Assembly: GCA_963928055.1 (NCBI GenBank) | Contig: CAWVDN010000001.1 | Coordinates: forward strand, 620,001-684,000 | Reading direction: 5' to 3' | DNA length: 64,000 bases | DNA from: Scatomonas sp963928055 | Lineage (GTDB): Bacteria > Bacillota > Clostridia > Lachnospirales > Lachnospiraceae | Shown: positions 50,860-59,884 of the stretch, in pieces | Position numbering within the stretch: position 1 is the first letter of the stretch | Layout: the number at the start of each line of letters is the position of its first letter | The notes under the pieces: model-generated | Told to the model about the DNA's origin: nothing | What the model saw: only the letters and a program-made list of their open reading frames with translations | Databases searched by the model: none | Made by a program: the position numbers and the translations under genes

Positions 50860-52883
50860 GATGCTTCTCCTTTCTTCACGGTTCTTGTTTTCTGAGGCTT
50901 TTTATAGTATATGGCCGCCGCGTCAAAACAGGCCTTCAGGGCCGTCTGGTTTTTCAGCTGCCGCACGTTCAGGGTGTGCCTGGCCACAAAATGGTTCAGC
51001 TTCTGCATATATTCCTCCGTGGAGACGCTTCCCTCCGCCACGTAGGTCAGGCCCTTTTCCCAGCTGGCCGTCAGCTCCGGGTTCAGCAGGGGGCGGATGG
51101 AGGCGTCGACCACGTCGAAGACCATTTCTCCCAGCTGGGTGGGGGTGATGATCTGGGTCTTTTTGTTCAGGGCCAGATATTTTATGTGGAACAGCTTTTT
51201 CAGGATCTCCGCCCGGGTGGCGGAGGTGCCGATGCCGCTGCCCTTGATCTGTTCCCGGAGCTCCTCATCCTCAATGAGCTGGCCGGCGTTTTCCATGGCC
51301 AGGATCATGGACCCGGAATTGTACCGCTTGGGCGGGGAGGTCTCCCCTTCTTTGATCTGGAAGCCCTCCACCGGCAGGACGCTTCCCTTCTTCAGCCCGG
51401 ATAGGGCCTGGAGGAAGTCTTCGCCGCAGAGGGTATCCTCCTCCCCCTCCTCCTTTTTTCTGGTCTGGGGCAGACCCGCCACTTTCAGATATCCCTCCTC
51501 CGCCAGCACCTTAAAGCCGGAGAAGAAGGACTCCTTTCCCATGCGGGAGACCAGGGAGATCTTCTGGTACACCGCCGGGGGATAAAAGATGCTCAGGAAC
51601 CGCCGGACAATGGTTCCGTAGACCTTGGCCGAAAGCTCCGAAAGCCGGGGCAGATTCTGCAGCCCCTGGCCGGTGGGGATGATGGCGTAGTGGTCGGTGA
51701 TCTGTTTGTCGTTGGTGTAGCGGCTCTTTCCGATGTTCCGGTAGGCTTCTTTTTCCAGGATCTCCGCCGCGAAGCCGGCGGCAGGCTCATACCGGGTCAG
51801 TCCCCGGATATTTTTCTGTATTTCTTTTGCCACCGCCGAGGACAGGACCCTGGCGTCGGTCCTGGGATAGGTCACCAGTTTTTTCTCGTACAGCTCCTGG
51901 ACCACTGACAGTGTCTGATCCGGGCTGATCTTATACAATTTCGAGCACTCGTTCTGCAGCTCCGCCAGGTTAAAGAGCAGGGGCGGATTTTTCAGTTCCT
52001 TTTTTTTCTCCGCCTTCTCCACTACAGCCTCCCGGGGGACCATAGCCTCCAGCTGCTTCACCAGACTCTGGGCGTCCTCTTTTTTCTTAAATCCGTTTTC
52101 CTTATAGAGCAAGGGGGATTGAAAATACAAGCTGCCCTCCGCCGCCCTCCATTCCCCGTCAAAGGTCCTGCCGCCATAGTTCTGTTTGGCCAGCACCCGG
52201 TAGAAGGGGGTTTTCACAAAATTCCGGATCTCCCGCTCCCGGCGGACCACCATGCCCAGGACGCAGGTCATGACCCGGCCCACCGCCACCGCCTGGTATT
52301 TACCTCCCAGGTAGCTGGAGACGGCATACCCGTATTTCAAAGACAGGGCCCGGGAAAAGTTAATGCCCATCAGGTAATCTTCCTTGGCCCGCAGATAGGC
52401 GGAATCCGCCAGATGGTCGTAGGCGCTTAAGTCCCTGGCCTCCCGGATCCCCCGGAGGATCTCCTCCTCGGTCTGGGAATCGATCCACACCCGCTTCTGC
52501 TGTTTTCCCCGGACTTCGGCCATCTGCGCCACCAGCCGGTAGATATATTCTCCCTCCCGTCCCGAGTCGGTGCAGACGTAGATGGTCTCCACATCCTCCC
52601 GGTGCAGCAGGCCGCTGACGATCTGAAACTGTTTTTTCACCGCCGGGATCACCTCGTACTGAAACTGCTCCGGCAGGAAGGGCAGAGTCTCAAAGCTCCA
52701 TTTTTTATATTTTTCATCGTACTTTTCCGGATAGCTCATGGTCACCAGATGGCCCACGCACCAGGTGACCAGGGAATGCTCCGATTCCAGATACCCGTCC
52801 CGCCGGGCCATGGTCTCCTTCAGGGCCTTGGCGAACTCCTGGGCCACGCTGGGCTTCTCCGCGATGTACAAAGCTTTCGGCAT
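50856..52883 (-). CDS. topB: DNA topoisomerase III
   Basis: Type IA topoisomerase that decatenates single-stranded regions. The ATG at 52883 gives 675 residues from MPKALYIAEKPSVAQEF. The Toprim domain runs to about 150 (CTDSGREGEYIYRLV), and the active-site Tyr is in LVTYPRTDARVLSS near 310. A strand-gate arch and C-terminal SGIGTSATRAEILKKL follow. No C-terminal zinc fingers are present, in contrast to TopA. Such topB genes also occur on mobile elements, but here the surroundings are housekeeping. Confidence 0.92.
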   Translation of the reverse strand: MPKALYIAEKPSVAQEFAKALKETMARRDGYLESEHSLVTWCVGHLVTMSYPEKYDEKYKKWSFETLPFLPEQFQYEVIPAVKKQFQIVSGLLHREDVETIYVCTDSGREGEYIYRLVAQMAEVRGKQQKRVWIDSQTEEEILRGIREARDLSAYDHLADSAYLRAKEDYLMGINFSRALSLKYGYAVSSYLGGKYQAVAVGRVMTCVLGMVVRREREIRNFVKTPFYRVLAKQNYGGRTFDGEWRAAEGSLYFQSPLLYKENGFKKKEDAQSLVKQLEAMVPREAVVEKAEKKKELKNPPLLFNLAELQNECSKLYKISPDQTLSVVQELYEKKLVTYPRTDARVLSSAVAKEIQKNIRGLTRYEPAAGFAAEILEKEAYRNIGKSRYTNDKQITDHYAIIPTGQGLQNLPRLSELSAKVYGTIVRRFLSIFYPPAVYQKISLVSRMGKESFFSGFKVLAEEGYLKVAGLPQTRKKEEGEEDTLCGEDFLQALSGLKKGSVLPVEGFQIKEGETSPPKRYNSGSMILAMENAGQLIEDEELREQIKGSGIGTSATRAEILKKLFHIKYLALNKKTQIITPTQLGEMVFDVVDASIRPLLNPELTASWEKGLTYVAEGSVSTEEYMQKLNHFVARHTLNVRQLKNQTALKACFDAAAIYYKKPQKTRTVKKGEAS

Positions 52884-52950
52884 AGTTCTTTCTTCTCCCT
52901 TACAGATGTTCCTTGCTGTCGGTTCCAGTATAACAGACTTTTGCCCGCAG

Positions 52951-52994
52951 AAAAAGACTGCTCCCGGGATTTTCATCCCGAAAGCAGCCTTTTC
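52951..52994. terminator. Terminator of focA, possibly bidirectional
   Basis: CTGCTCCCGGGAT and ATCCCGAAAGCAG pair with one mismatch; A- and T-runs flank it, next to the focA stop. Confidence 0.85.
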
Positions 52995-53024
52995 TGTCGT
53001 TTCATGCTCCGGCAGGGGACGGTC

Positions 53025-53780
53025 TTACTTGTCCGCGCTCATCTTGCGCAGGGGCAGAGCCAGCAGCACGGCGCCTCCCACCATATTCCCAAGCGTCACG
53101 ATCAGCATGGAGAACAGCATACTGGAGATGGATACGCCGGGCACCATAAAGCCCACAGCCGTAAACAGTGCCATGTTGGCGATGCAGTGCTCAAATCCGG
53201 CGATGACAAATCCGGAGATGCAGATGACGATCATCAGGAACTTGGCGGCCTCCTCCTTGCATTTGGTGCCGCAGGCCACAGCCAGGCACACAAAGAAGTT
53301 ACAGAGCACAGCCCGGAAGAACATTTCCCCGGGAGCGATGGAAAGCTTGCCATCGATCATTCCAGCGAAAAAATCTTTGGTTCCGGATCCTCCCGCCAGC
53401 ACCCAGATGCCGGCGAACAGGAAGCATCCCACAAAGTTTCCGATGTAGCTGACGATCCAGACCTTTACGGTCTGGCCCCAGGTGACTGCGTGGTCATAGG
53501 CGCCGAAGGCCATGACCAGGTTGTTCCCCGTAAACAGCTCGCTTCCGATAAATACGATCAGAAGCACGGCGATGGAGAACACCAGTCCCCCCAGGAATTT
53601 CCCCCATGCGGCGGAAGTGTCTGCGAACAGACTGTTTACCACGTTGCTGTAGATCATCGCCACGGCAATGAAGAATCCTGCCATGATGGCCCGGATAAAA
53701 TACTTGCCGGGATGATCCCGGAGCGTTGTCGCTTTGGCAACGGCGGCGTTTGAGAATTTTTTGACATCATCAAACGGCAT
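53025..53780 (-). CDS. focA: Formate/nitrite transporter family channel
   Basis: A 251-residue pentameric channel of the FNT family with six membrane helices. The ATG at 53780 follows GGGGGA; the frame opens earlier at 53828. The central NNLVMAFGAYDHAVTW and FVIAGFEHCIANMALFTAVG hold the conserved channel histidine of HCIAN. Homologues move formate, nitrite or hydrosulfide. Without pflB or nirC partners nearby, the substrate is open; in a fermenting clostridium formate is most likely. Confidence 0.88.
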   Translation of the reverse strand: MPFDDVKKFSNAAVAKATTLRDHPGKYFIRAIMAGFFIAVAMIYSNVVNSLFADTSAAWGKFLGGLVFSIAVLLIVFIGSELFTGNNLVMAFGAYDHAVTWGQTVKVWIVSYIGNFVGCFLFAGIWVLAGGSGTKDFFAGMIDGKLSIAPGEMFFRAVLCNFFVCLAVACGTKCKEEAAKFLMIVICISGFVIAGFEHCIANMALFTAVGFMVPGVSISSMLFSMLIVTLGNMVGGAVLLALPLRKMSADK

Positions 53781-53904
53781 TTCATTTTCCCCCTTTTCGA
53801 GAAAACAAAAATAGTGGTTTCCGCTCACTATAGGGTTAGTCTAACACAGGACAGCCCATACTTCAACCGATCCGCCGGGGATTTGTGTACGAAATCAAGT
53901 GCTT

Positions 53905-54990
53905 TTATTTTGCCTGGATATAATTCTTAGCCACCAGGGTCTCCGCGCAGAGCACCGCCCCGCCGGCAGCTCCCCGGACGGTGTTGTGGGAAAGGCCGAT
54001 GAACTTCCAGTCGTAGATGGAATCCTCCCGCAGGCGTCCCACGGAAACGCCCATGCCCTTTTCGTAGTCCACATCCAGCTGCACCTGTGGACGGTCGTCC
54101 TCCTCCATGTAGCGGATGAAATGCTCCGGAGCGCTGGGCAGCTTCAGCTCCTGGGGAAGACCTTTAAAGTTCACCATCTTCTCGATCAGCTGCTCCTTGG
54201 TGGGGTTCTTGCGGAATTTCACAAACACCGCGGCGGTATGGCCGTTGAGCACGGGAACACGGATACACTGGCAGGTGATCCGGGGTTCCTCCGCCTTGAC
54301 GATGACGCCGTTTTCAATGCGGCCCCAGAGCCTTAAGGGCTCCTGCTCGCTCTTTTCTTCCTCGCCGCCGATGTAGGGGATGATGTTCTCCACCATCTCC
54401 GGCCAGTCCTTAAAGGTTTTGCCTGCGCCGGAAATCGCCTGATAGGTGGTGGCCACTACCTCGTAGGGCTCAAATTCCTTCCAGGCGGTCAGCACCGGAG
54501 CGTAGCTCTGAATGGAACAGTTGGGTTTTACGGCAATAAAGCCTCTTGTAGTGCCCAGTCTCTTTTTCTGGAACTGGATCACATCAAAGTGCTCCGGATT
54601 GATCTCCGGCACCACCATGGGCACGTCCGGGGTCCAGCGGTGGGCGCTGTTGTTGGAGACCACCGGCGTCTCGGTTTTCGCGTACTCCTCCTCGATCCTG
54701 CGGATCTCGTCCTTGGACATATCTACGGCGGAGAATACAAAGTCCACGGTGGAAGCCACCTTCTCCACCTCATTCACGTTCATGACCACCAGTTTTTTTA
54801 CCGCCTCCGGCATGGGGGTAGTCATTTTCCAGCGGCCGCCTACCGCCTCCTCATAGGTTTTTCCCGCGCTCCTTGGGCTGGCCGCCACCGTTACCACTTC
54901 AAACCAGGGATGATCCTCCAGCAGGGAGATAAATCTCTGTCCCACCATGCCGGTGGCTCCCAGAATTCCGACTTTCAGCTTTTTTTCCAT
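53905..54990 (-). CDS. asd: Aspartate-semialdehyde dehydrogenase
   Basis: NADPH-dependent reduction of aspartyl phosphate in the lysine, threonine and methionine pathway. The 361 residues have VGILGATGMVGQRFI at the N-terminus (Rossmann), the catalytic Cys in IAVKPNCSIQSY near 157, and a histidine in VLNGHTAAVFVKF near 250. It belongs to the archaeal/fungal-like longer class, not the E. coli type. TTGCAT with TATAGT or TATACA at 55060-55100 may be its promoter. Confidence 0.95.
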   Translation of the reverse strand: MEKKLKVGILGATGMVGQRFISLLEDHPWFEVVTVAASPRSAGKTYEEAVGGRWKMTTPMPEAVKKLVVMNVNEVEKVASTVDFVFSAVDMSKDEIRRIEEEYAKTETPVVSNNSAHRWTPDVPMVVPEINPEHFDVIQFQKKRLGTTRGFIAVKPNCSIQSYAPVLTAWKEFEPYEVVATTYQAISGAGKTFKDWPEMVENIIPYIGGEEEKSEQEPLRLWGRIENGVIVKAEEPRITCQCIRVPVLNGHTAAVFVKFRKNPTKEQLIEKMVNFKGLPQELKLPSAPEHFIRYMEEDDRPQVQLDVDYEKGMGVSVGRLREDSIYDWKFIGLSHNTVRGAAGGAVLCAETLVAKNYIQAK

Positions 54991-55099
54991 TTTTCACTCC
55001 TCATTTCTGTGCAGTCTGCACCTTTTGTGTTTATACCGCGTACATTTGTGCGTCATATGTGTATACTATACCAAATGCACAAAAAATGCAACTGTTTTT

Positions 55100-56476
55100 T
55101 TATTCCGCCAGATACTTTTTGTACTCCTCCAGCACCGGCTTCATAGCCTCCGCCCCGGGAGCCCCCAGGGTCATCCGTTTCTCCACGCAGGTCTTCATGC
55201 TGATGGCCTCGTAGATATCCTCCTGAAAAGCCGGGCAGAGTTTCTGATACTCTTCCAAGGGCAGGGCGTCCAGAGAACAGTTTTTCTCAATGCAGAGCAG
55301 CACCAGACGGCCGATGATGCCGTGGGCGTCCCGGAAAGGCACGCCCTTGCCCACCAGGTAGTCGGCGGCGTCGGTGGCGTTGGTAAATCCGTTTTTGGCG
55401 GAAGCTTCCATAACGTCTCTGCGGAATTTCATGGTGGAGAGCATGCCTTCAAAAAGCGCCAGGCAGCCCTTTACCGTGTCGATGGCGTCAAAGGCCGGCT
55501 CCTTATCCTCCTGCATATCCTTGTTGTAGGCCAGGGGCAGTCCCTTCATGGTGGTCAGCAGGGAGGTAAGGGCCCCGTAGACCCGTCCCGTCTTGCCCCG
55601 GACCAGTTCGGCGATATCCGGATTCTTTTTCTGGGGCATAATGGAGCTTCCGGTGCTGTAGGCGTCGTCGATCTCCACGAACCGGTACTCGTTGGTGTTC
55701 CAGACAATGATCTCCTCGCAGAACCGGCTTAAGTGCATCATAATGGTGGACAGGGCCGCCAGCAGCTCAATGACGTAATCCCGGTCGGACACCGAGTCCA
55801 TGCTGTTGCGGGTGGCTCCGTAAAAATCCAGCAGGGACGCCGTGTACTCCCGGTCCAGGGGGTAGGTGGTCCCCGCCAGGGCTCCCGCTCCCAGGGGACA
55901 GTAGTTCATCCGCTCATAGATATCGTGCATTCTTCCCCGGTCCCGGCGGAACATTTCAAAGTATGCCCCCAGATGATGGGCCAGGGTCAGGGGCTGGGCT
56001 TTCTGCAGATGGGTAAAGCCCGGCATATAGGTGTGGAGGTTTTCCTCCATGATCCTTTCGATGGTGGTCAGCAGCTGCTTCAGCAGGCCGTCGATCTCCC
56101 CGATCTCGTCCCGGACGTACAGCTTCATATCCAGGGCCACCTGGTCGTTGCGGCTGCGGCCGGTGTGGAGCTTCTTGCCCACATCCCCGATGCGGTCAAT
56201 GAGATTGGCCTCCACAAAGCTGTGGATGTCCTCGTACTCCTCCGTAATAGGCAGTTTTCCGCTTTCCACATCCTCCAGGATCCCTTTCAGGCCCTCCTCG
56301 ATCTGACGGCCCTCCTCCTCCGTGAGGATCCCCTGCTTTGCCAGCATCTTTACGTGGGCCAGACTGCCCCGAATGTCCTGCCGGTAAAGCTTCCGGTCAA
56401 AGGTAATGGACGCGTTGAAATTGTAGACCAGCCGGTCTGTCTCCTTGGTGAATCTTCCTCCCCAAAGCTGTGCCAT
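55100..56476 (-). CDS. argH: Argininosuccinate lyase
   Basis: Cleaves argininosuccinate to arginine and fumarate. The 458 residues are of normal length. Typical segments are LWGGRFTKETDRLV at the N-terminus, THLQKAQPLTLAHH near 155, and the signature SSIMPQKKNPDIAELVRG near 275. The gene is 16 bp after queH in one unit with it; argG is not adjacent, which is less common. Confidence 0.97.
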   Translation of the reverse strand: MAQLWGGRFTKETDRLVYNFNASITFDRKLYRQDIRGSLAHVKMLAKQGILTEEEGRQIEEGLKGILEDVESGKLPITEEYEDIHSFVEANLIDRIGDVGKKLHTGRSRNDQVALDMKLYVRDEIGEIDGLLKQLLTTIERIMEENLHTYMPGFTHLQKAQPLTLAHHLGAYFEMFRRDRGRMHDIYERMNYCPLGAGALAGTTYPLDREYTASLLDFYGATRNSMDSVSDRDYVIELLAALSTIMMHLSRFCEEIIVWNTNEYRFVEIDDAYSTGSSIMPQKKNPDIAELVRGKTGRVYGALTSLLTTMKGLPLAYNKDMQEDKEPAFDAIDTVKGCLALFEGMLSTMKFRRDVMEASAKNGFTNATDAADYLVGKGVPFRDAHGIIGRLVLLCIEKNCSLDALPLEEYQKLCPAFQEDIYEAISMKTCVEKRMTLGAPGAEAMKPVLEEYKKYLAE

Positions 56477-56492
56477 ATGATTTCCTCTCTTT

Positions 56493-57137
56493 CTATTGGT
56501 TGCGGGCAGCCGCCCGTTTTTCTCGTTCCTCCGCCTCTTTTCTGGAAAAGACGCAGCCGCAGTAGTTCTGCCGGTACAGGCCGTACTCTCCGGACAGCTG
56601 GATGGACCGCCGGTAGCCGTCCTTTTTCTTAAAATCCGAGACCAGATAGGGAACTCCCGTCTCCTGCCCCAGGCGCAGGCCGATCTCGTTGAGCTTTTCC
56701 GCGTTTTTTAAGGGGCTGATGGTGAGGGTGGTGGTAAAATAATCCATTCCCAGCTCCGCCGCCTTCTCCGCCGCCTCCCGGAGCCGCAGCTCGTAGCAGC
56801 GAAAACACCGCTCTCCCCCTTCCGGAATTTCCTCCAGCCCCCGGACTGTTTCGTAAAACCGGCCGCTGTCAAAGGGCCCTTCCGCGAGATCCACGGGATT
56901 CTCAAGGGGCATCTCCCGGATCAGACGCCGCTGCTCCTCCACCCGGTGGCGGTATTCCTCCTCCGGATAAATATTGGGATTGTAGTAAAAAACCGTGATC
57001 CGGAAATACCGGGACAGATATTCCAGCACGTAGCTGCTGCAGGGGGCGCAGCAGCTGTGGAGCAGCAGGGAGGGCGTCTCCCCCTCCGGGATCCTCTTCA
57101 GGATCTCCTCCAGCTCTCTCTGATAATTCCGTTTCAT
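56493..57137 (-). CDS. queH: Epoxyqueuosine reductase QueH
   Basis: Last step of queuosine synthesis, reduction of epoxyqueuosine on tRNA. This is the non-cobalamin QueH family (formerly DUF208). The 214 residues carry C29, C30 and C33 (HSCCAPCSS), C111 and C114 (ERCFRCY), and C193 and C195 (NYCGC), which bind a [4Fe-4S] cluster and an extra iron. The ATG at 57137 overlaps the preceding gene's stop by 4 bp. With queK, qrtT and queL at 29-31 kb it supports an organism that salvages and completes queuosine. Confidence 0.95.
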   Translation of the reverse strand: MKRNYQRELEEILKRIPEGETPSLLLHSCCAPCSSYVLEYLSRYFRITVFYYNPNIYPEEEYRHRVEEQRRLIREMPLENPVDLAEGPFDSGRFYETVRGLEEIPEGGERCFRCYELRLREAAEKAAELGMDYFTTTLTISPLKNAEKLNEIGLRLGQETGVPYLVSDFKKKDGYRRSIQLSGEYGLYRQNYCGCVFSRKEAEEREKRAAARNQ

Positions 57138-58165
57138 TTCTTTTTTCCTCTCCGGTGAAAATAAAAATGCCCGATGACGGCCAGCGCCGCGCACAGGATC
57201 AGCTCCGCGTAATAGCTGATGCCGCGGCTTAGGATCATCCCCGGAAGCACCATAACGGATCCGAAGACCGGCGCGAACAGCTTCAGGAAAATCGCCTCGC
57301 TGGCCCCCATCCCTCCGGGAAGGGGAAGCATATCCGCCGACACCGAAATGGAGGCCTGCAGGATCACCAGGATCCAGAAAGACTCCCCGGAAAGCCCGAA
57401 GGCCCGGTATACGAACCAGGTGGCGGCAAACAGCACAAACCGCTGGACCACCGTGATCAGGAAAACAACGATCATCAGCGGAACGTGGTCCTTGAAAAAC
57501 GCCGCTGTGGATTTATACCGGTCCATGGCCGCTTCCAGCTTTTCCCGGCGCCCCTCTTTCCGTTTCATAAACCCTTTTTTCTCCAGCCAGCCCAGTCCTT
57601 TGAGCGCGCCCTTCTTGGCCAGAGTGGGGTGGAAAATAAACAGGATCAGCAGAAAGCAGAACCCGCTGTTCAAAAAAAGCCCCACGCCGAAAACCGGCAG
57701 GACGCCCCGGAAATACTGCCTCAGGATCCCCTGCCCGAAAAATACCAGACCGAACCCCACCGCCACCAGCACCATCTTGTACATCAGGGTGATGAGGAGC
57801 ATGATCAGGGAAGATACGGGAATGGGGATCTTTTCTTTTTTCATATAATAGATCTGCATGGGCGGCCCGCCGCCGGCAAAGGGGGTAATGTTGCCGAAAA
57901 AATACCCGATGCCGGAAAGCAGCAGACATTTCCCGTAGCCTGCCTTCTGCCGGATCCCGCCCAGCATAATGCGGATGATCAGCGCGCCGATGGCTATAAA
58001 GGCCGCCACGCAGAGCACCGCTCCCAGCAGCCATTTTCCATCCGCCTCCGCGATGGTCCGTACCAGATCGCCTAAACTCTCGCCTCGGAACACCCCTGCC
58101 AGCGTCAGCAGAAAGACCACCGCCAGGAAGATCAGATTCAAAATCCTCTTCTTTTTGTCTCTCAA
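57134..58165 (-). CDS. YbhN/AglD-family flippase-like membrane protein (LPG synthetase TM region)
   Basis: A 343-residue integral membrane protein with about eight helices, of the UPF0104/lysylphosphatidylglycerol synthetase TM family. Characteristic parts are GYFFGNITPFAGGGPPMQIYYMKKE near 87-111 and LPLPGGMGASEAIFLKLFAPV near 284-304. There is no C-terminal aminoacyltransferase domain, so it does not make lysyl-PG itself; such proteins are thought to act as lipid flippases. It is first in a unit with queH and argH. Confidence 0.85.
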   Translation of the reverse strand: MRDKKKRILNLIFLAVVFLLTLAGVFRGESLGDLVRTIAEADGKWLLGAVLCVAAFIAIGALIIRIMLGGIRQKAGYGKCLLLSGIGYFFGNITPFAGGGPPMQIYYMKKEKIPIPVSSLIMLLITLMYKMVLVAVGFGLVFFGQGILRQYFRGVLPVFGVGLFLNSGFCFLLILFIFHPTLAKKGALKGLGWLEKKGFMKRKEGRREKLEAAMDRYKSTAAFFKDHVPLMIVVFLITVVQRFVLFAATWFVYRAFGLSGESFWILVILQASISVSADMLPLPGGMGASEAIFLKLFAPVFGSVMVLPGMILSRGISYYAELILCAALAVIGHFYFHRRGKKK

Positions 58166-58326
58166 ATTTCTCCGTCCTTTGTATGGGGGTACGGCCCCTT
58201 TTTTTCGTCCATTCCCTATACTACCACAAAAGAAACTCCGGGTAAAGCAGTCAATTTCTGACAGGCGGCGGGAACGGCAGTCCCGGATCTACATATTATA
58301 GACTATAACACACAGGAGGTACTGTT

Positions 58327-59097
58327 ATGGAACTGCTGAAACTGGAACACGTTTCTTTATCATATCACACCCCTTCCGGGGAGACGCCTGTCCTGCAGGA
58401 TATCAGTCTGTCTCTGGAGCAGGGGGAATTTGCCGCCATTGTAGGCCCCAGCGGCTGCGGAAAAAGCACCGTCCTGAATCTGATCGACGGCCTGATCTCT
58501 CCGGAATCCGGAAAGATCCTCATCGCGGGAAAGCCTGCGGCCGAGTCCCGCCGGAGCATCGGCTACATGCTGCAGAAAGATCATCTTTTTGAATGGCGCA
58601 CGGTCTACAGCAACCTGCTCCTGGGGCTGGAGATCCGCCGAAAGCTTACCCCGGAAAACCTGGCCCGGGTGGAGGCCATGCTGACCTCCTACGGTCTTGC
58701 CCCGTTCCGGAACTCCCGGCCGTCGGAGCTGTCCGGCGGCATGCGCCAGAGGGCCGCCCTGATCCGCACGCTGGCACTGGATCCCTCGCTCCTGCTGCTG
58801 GATGAACCTTTCTCCGCCCTGGACTATCAGACCCGTCTCCAGGTGGCCGACGATATCGGTCAGATCATCCGCCGGGAAGGAAAGACCGCCCTGCTGGTGA
58901 CCCACGATATTTCCGAAGCCATCAGCATGGCCGACCGGGTCTTTGTTTTTTCCCGGCGCCCTGCCCGGATCCGCCGGGTCTTCTCCATCGATCTGAACCT
59001 GCCGGAGCGGACGCCCATGAGCTCCCGGGAGGCTCCGGAGTTTAAGACCTATTTTAATCTGATCTGGAAGGAGCTGAACAGCCATGAAGGAGAGTAA
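58327..59097 (+). CDS. ABC transporter ATPase, nitrate/sulfonate/taurine type
   Basis: A 256-residue ATPase like SsuB/TauB/ThiZ. Walker A GPSGCGKST near 40, Q-loop YMLQKDHLFEWRTV, signature LSGGMRQRAALIRTL near 135, Walker B LLLLDEPFSALDYQTR and HDISEAISMADRV. The gene overlaps the permease start by 14 bp. An AGGAGGT site precedes the ATG. The substrate is not indicated; relatives carry alkanesulfonates, taurine, nitrate or thiamine precursors. Confidence 0.88.
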   Translation: MELLKLEHVSLSYHTPSGETPVLQDISLSLEQGEFAAIVGPSGCGKSTVLNLIDGLISPESGKILIAGKPAAESRRSIGYMLQKDHLFEWRTVYSNLLLGLEIRRKLTPENLARVEAMLTSYGLAPFRNSRPSELSGGMRQRAALIRTLALDPSLLLLDEPFSALDYQTRLQVADDIGQIIRREGKTALLVTHDISEAISMADRVFVFSRRPARIRRVFSIDLNLPERTPMSSREAPEFKTYFNLIWKELNSHEGE

Positions 59098-59884
59098 GGC
59101 CCAGGCCCTGTATCTGAGAGAACAGAAAAAGCGGCGGCGCCGGGTGGCCGCCGTCCGCCTTCTGATCTTCGTTGGATTTCTGATCCTCTGGGAAGCCGCC
59201 GCCCGGCTGGGATGGATCGATTCCTTTATCTTCAGCAGCCCGCGGGATCTGGCTTCCACCTTTCTGCAAATGAGCGCCGGTCAGTCCCTGATCACCCACA
59301 TCGCCGTCACCCTGGGAGAAACGCTGCTGAGCTTCCTGCTGGTGATCTTTTTTTCTCTGGCTGCCGCCGTGGCTCTGTGGCTTTTTCCCGGCTTTGCCAG
59401 GGTTTCCGAACCCTACATGGTGGTCCTCAACAGCCTGCCGAAATCCGCCCTGGCTCCGCTGCTGATCGTATGGCTGGGAGCCAATATGCGGACCATCATC
59501 GTGGCAGGCATGTCGGTGGCGCTTTTCGGCTCCATCATGAACCTGTACGCCGGCTTCCGGGCCACAGACCCCGACATGCTGAAGCTGATCCGCACGCTGG
59601 GAGGCGGCAAGGGGGCCTGCCTGGTAAAGGTCGTGCTGCCCTCTTCCGTTCCCTATCTGCTCAGCACCTTCAAGGTCAACATCGGCCTCTGCCTGGTAGG
59701 CGTAGTCATCGGGGAGTTCATCGGGGCAAGAAAAGGCCTGGGATACCTGATCATCTACGGCTCCCAGGTCTTTAAACTCCATATGGTGATCCTCTCCATC
59801 GTGATCCTCTGTGTCATCGCCACTGCCCTCTACGCGCTGCTGGGCCTGCTGGAAAAGCGGTATCTCAGAGAACCGAAGGGGTGA
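59084..59884 (+). CDS. ABC transporter permease, nitrate/sulfonate/taurine type
   Basis: A 266-residue permease with six membrane helices and a basic N-terminal tail (REQKKRRRRVAAVR). The EAA-loop-like segment is TDPDMLKLIRTLGGGKGACLVKVVLP near 165-190, then SSVPYLLSTFKVNIGLCLVG. It forms an importer with the ATPase upstream, but no binding-protein gene is found on either side. Its 3' end overlaps the convergent larE gene by 20 bp. Confidence 0.88.
   Translation: MKESKAQALYLREQKKRRRRVAAVRLLIFVGFLILWEAAARLGWIDSFIFSSPRDLASTFLQMSAGQSLITHIAVTLGETLLSFLLVIFFSLAAAVALWLFPGFARVSEPYMVVLNSLPKSALAPLLIVWLGANMRTIIVAGMSVALFGSIMNLYAGFRATDPDMLKLIRTLGGGKGACLVKVVLPSSVPYLLSTFKVNIGLCLVGVVIGEFIGARKGLGYLIIYGSQVFKLHMVILSIVILCVIATALYALLGLLEKRYLREPKG

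Noticed and set aside
50856..52883. topB as a marker of an integrated conjugative element
   Set aside because: No relaxase, integrase, T4SS or flanking repeats; neighbours are housekeeping genes.
58166..58326. TPP riboswitch before the ABC importer (thiamine precursor system)
   Set aside because: No CTGAGA-type or other TPP core sequence is present in the leader, so a thiamine role is unsupported.
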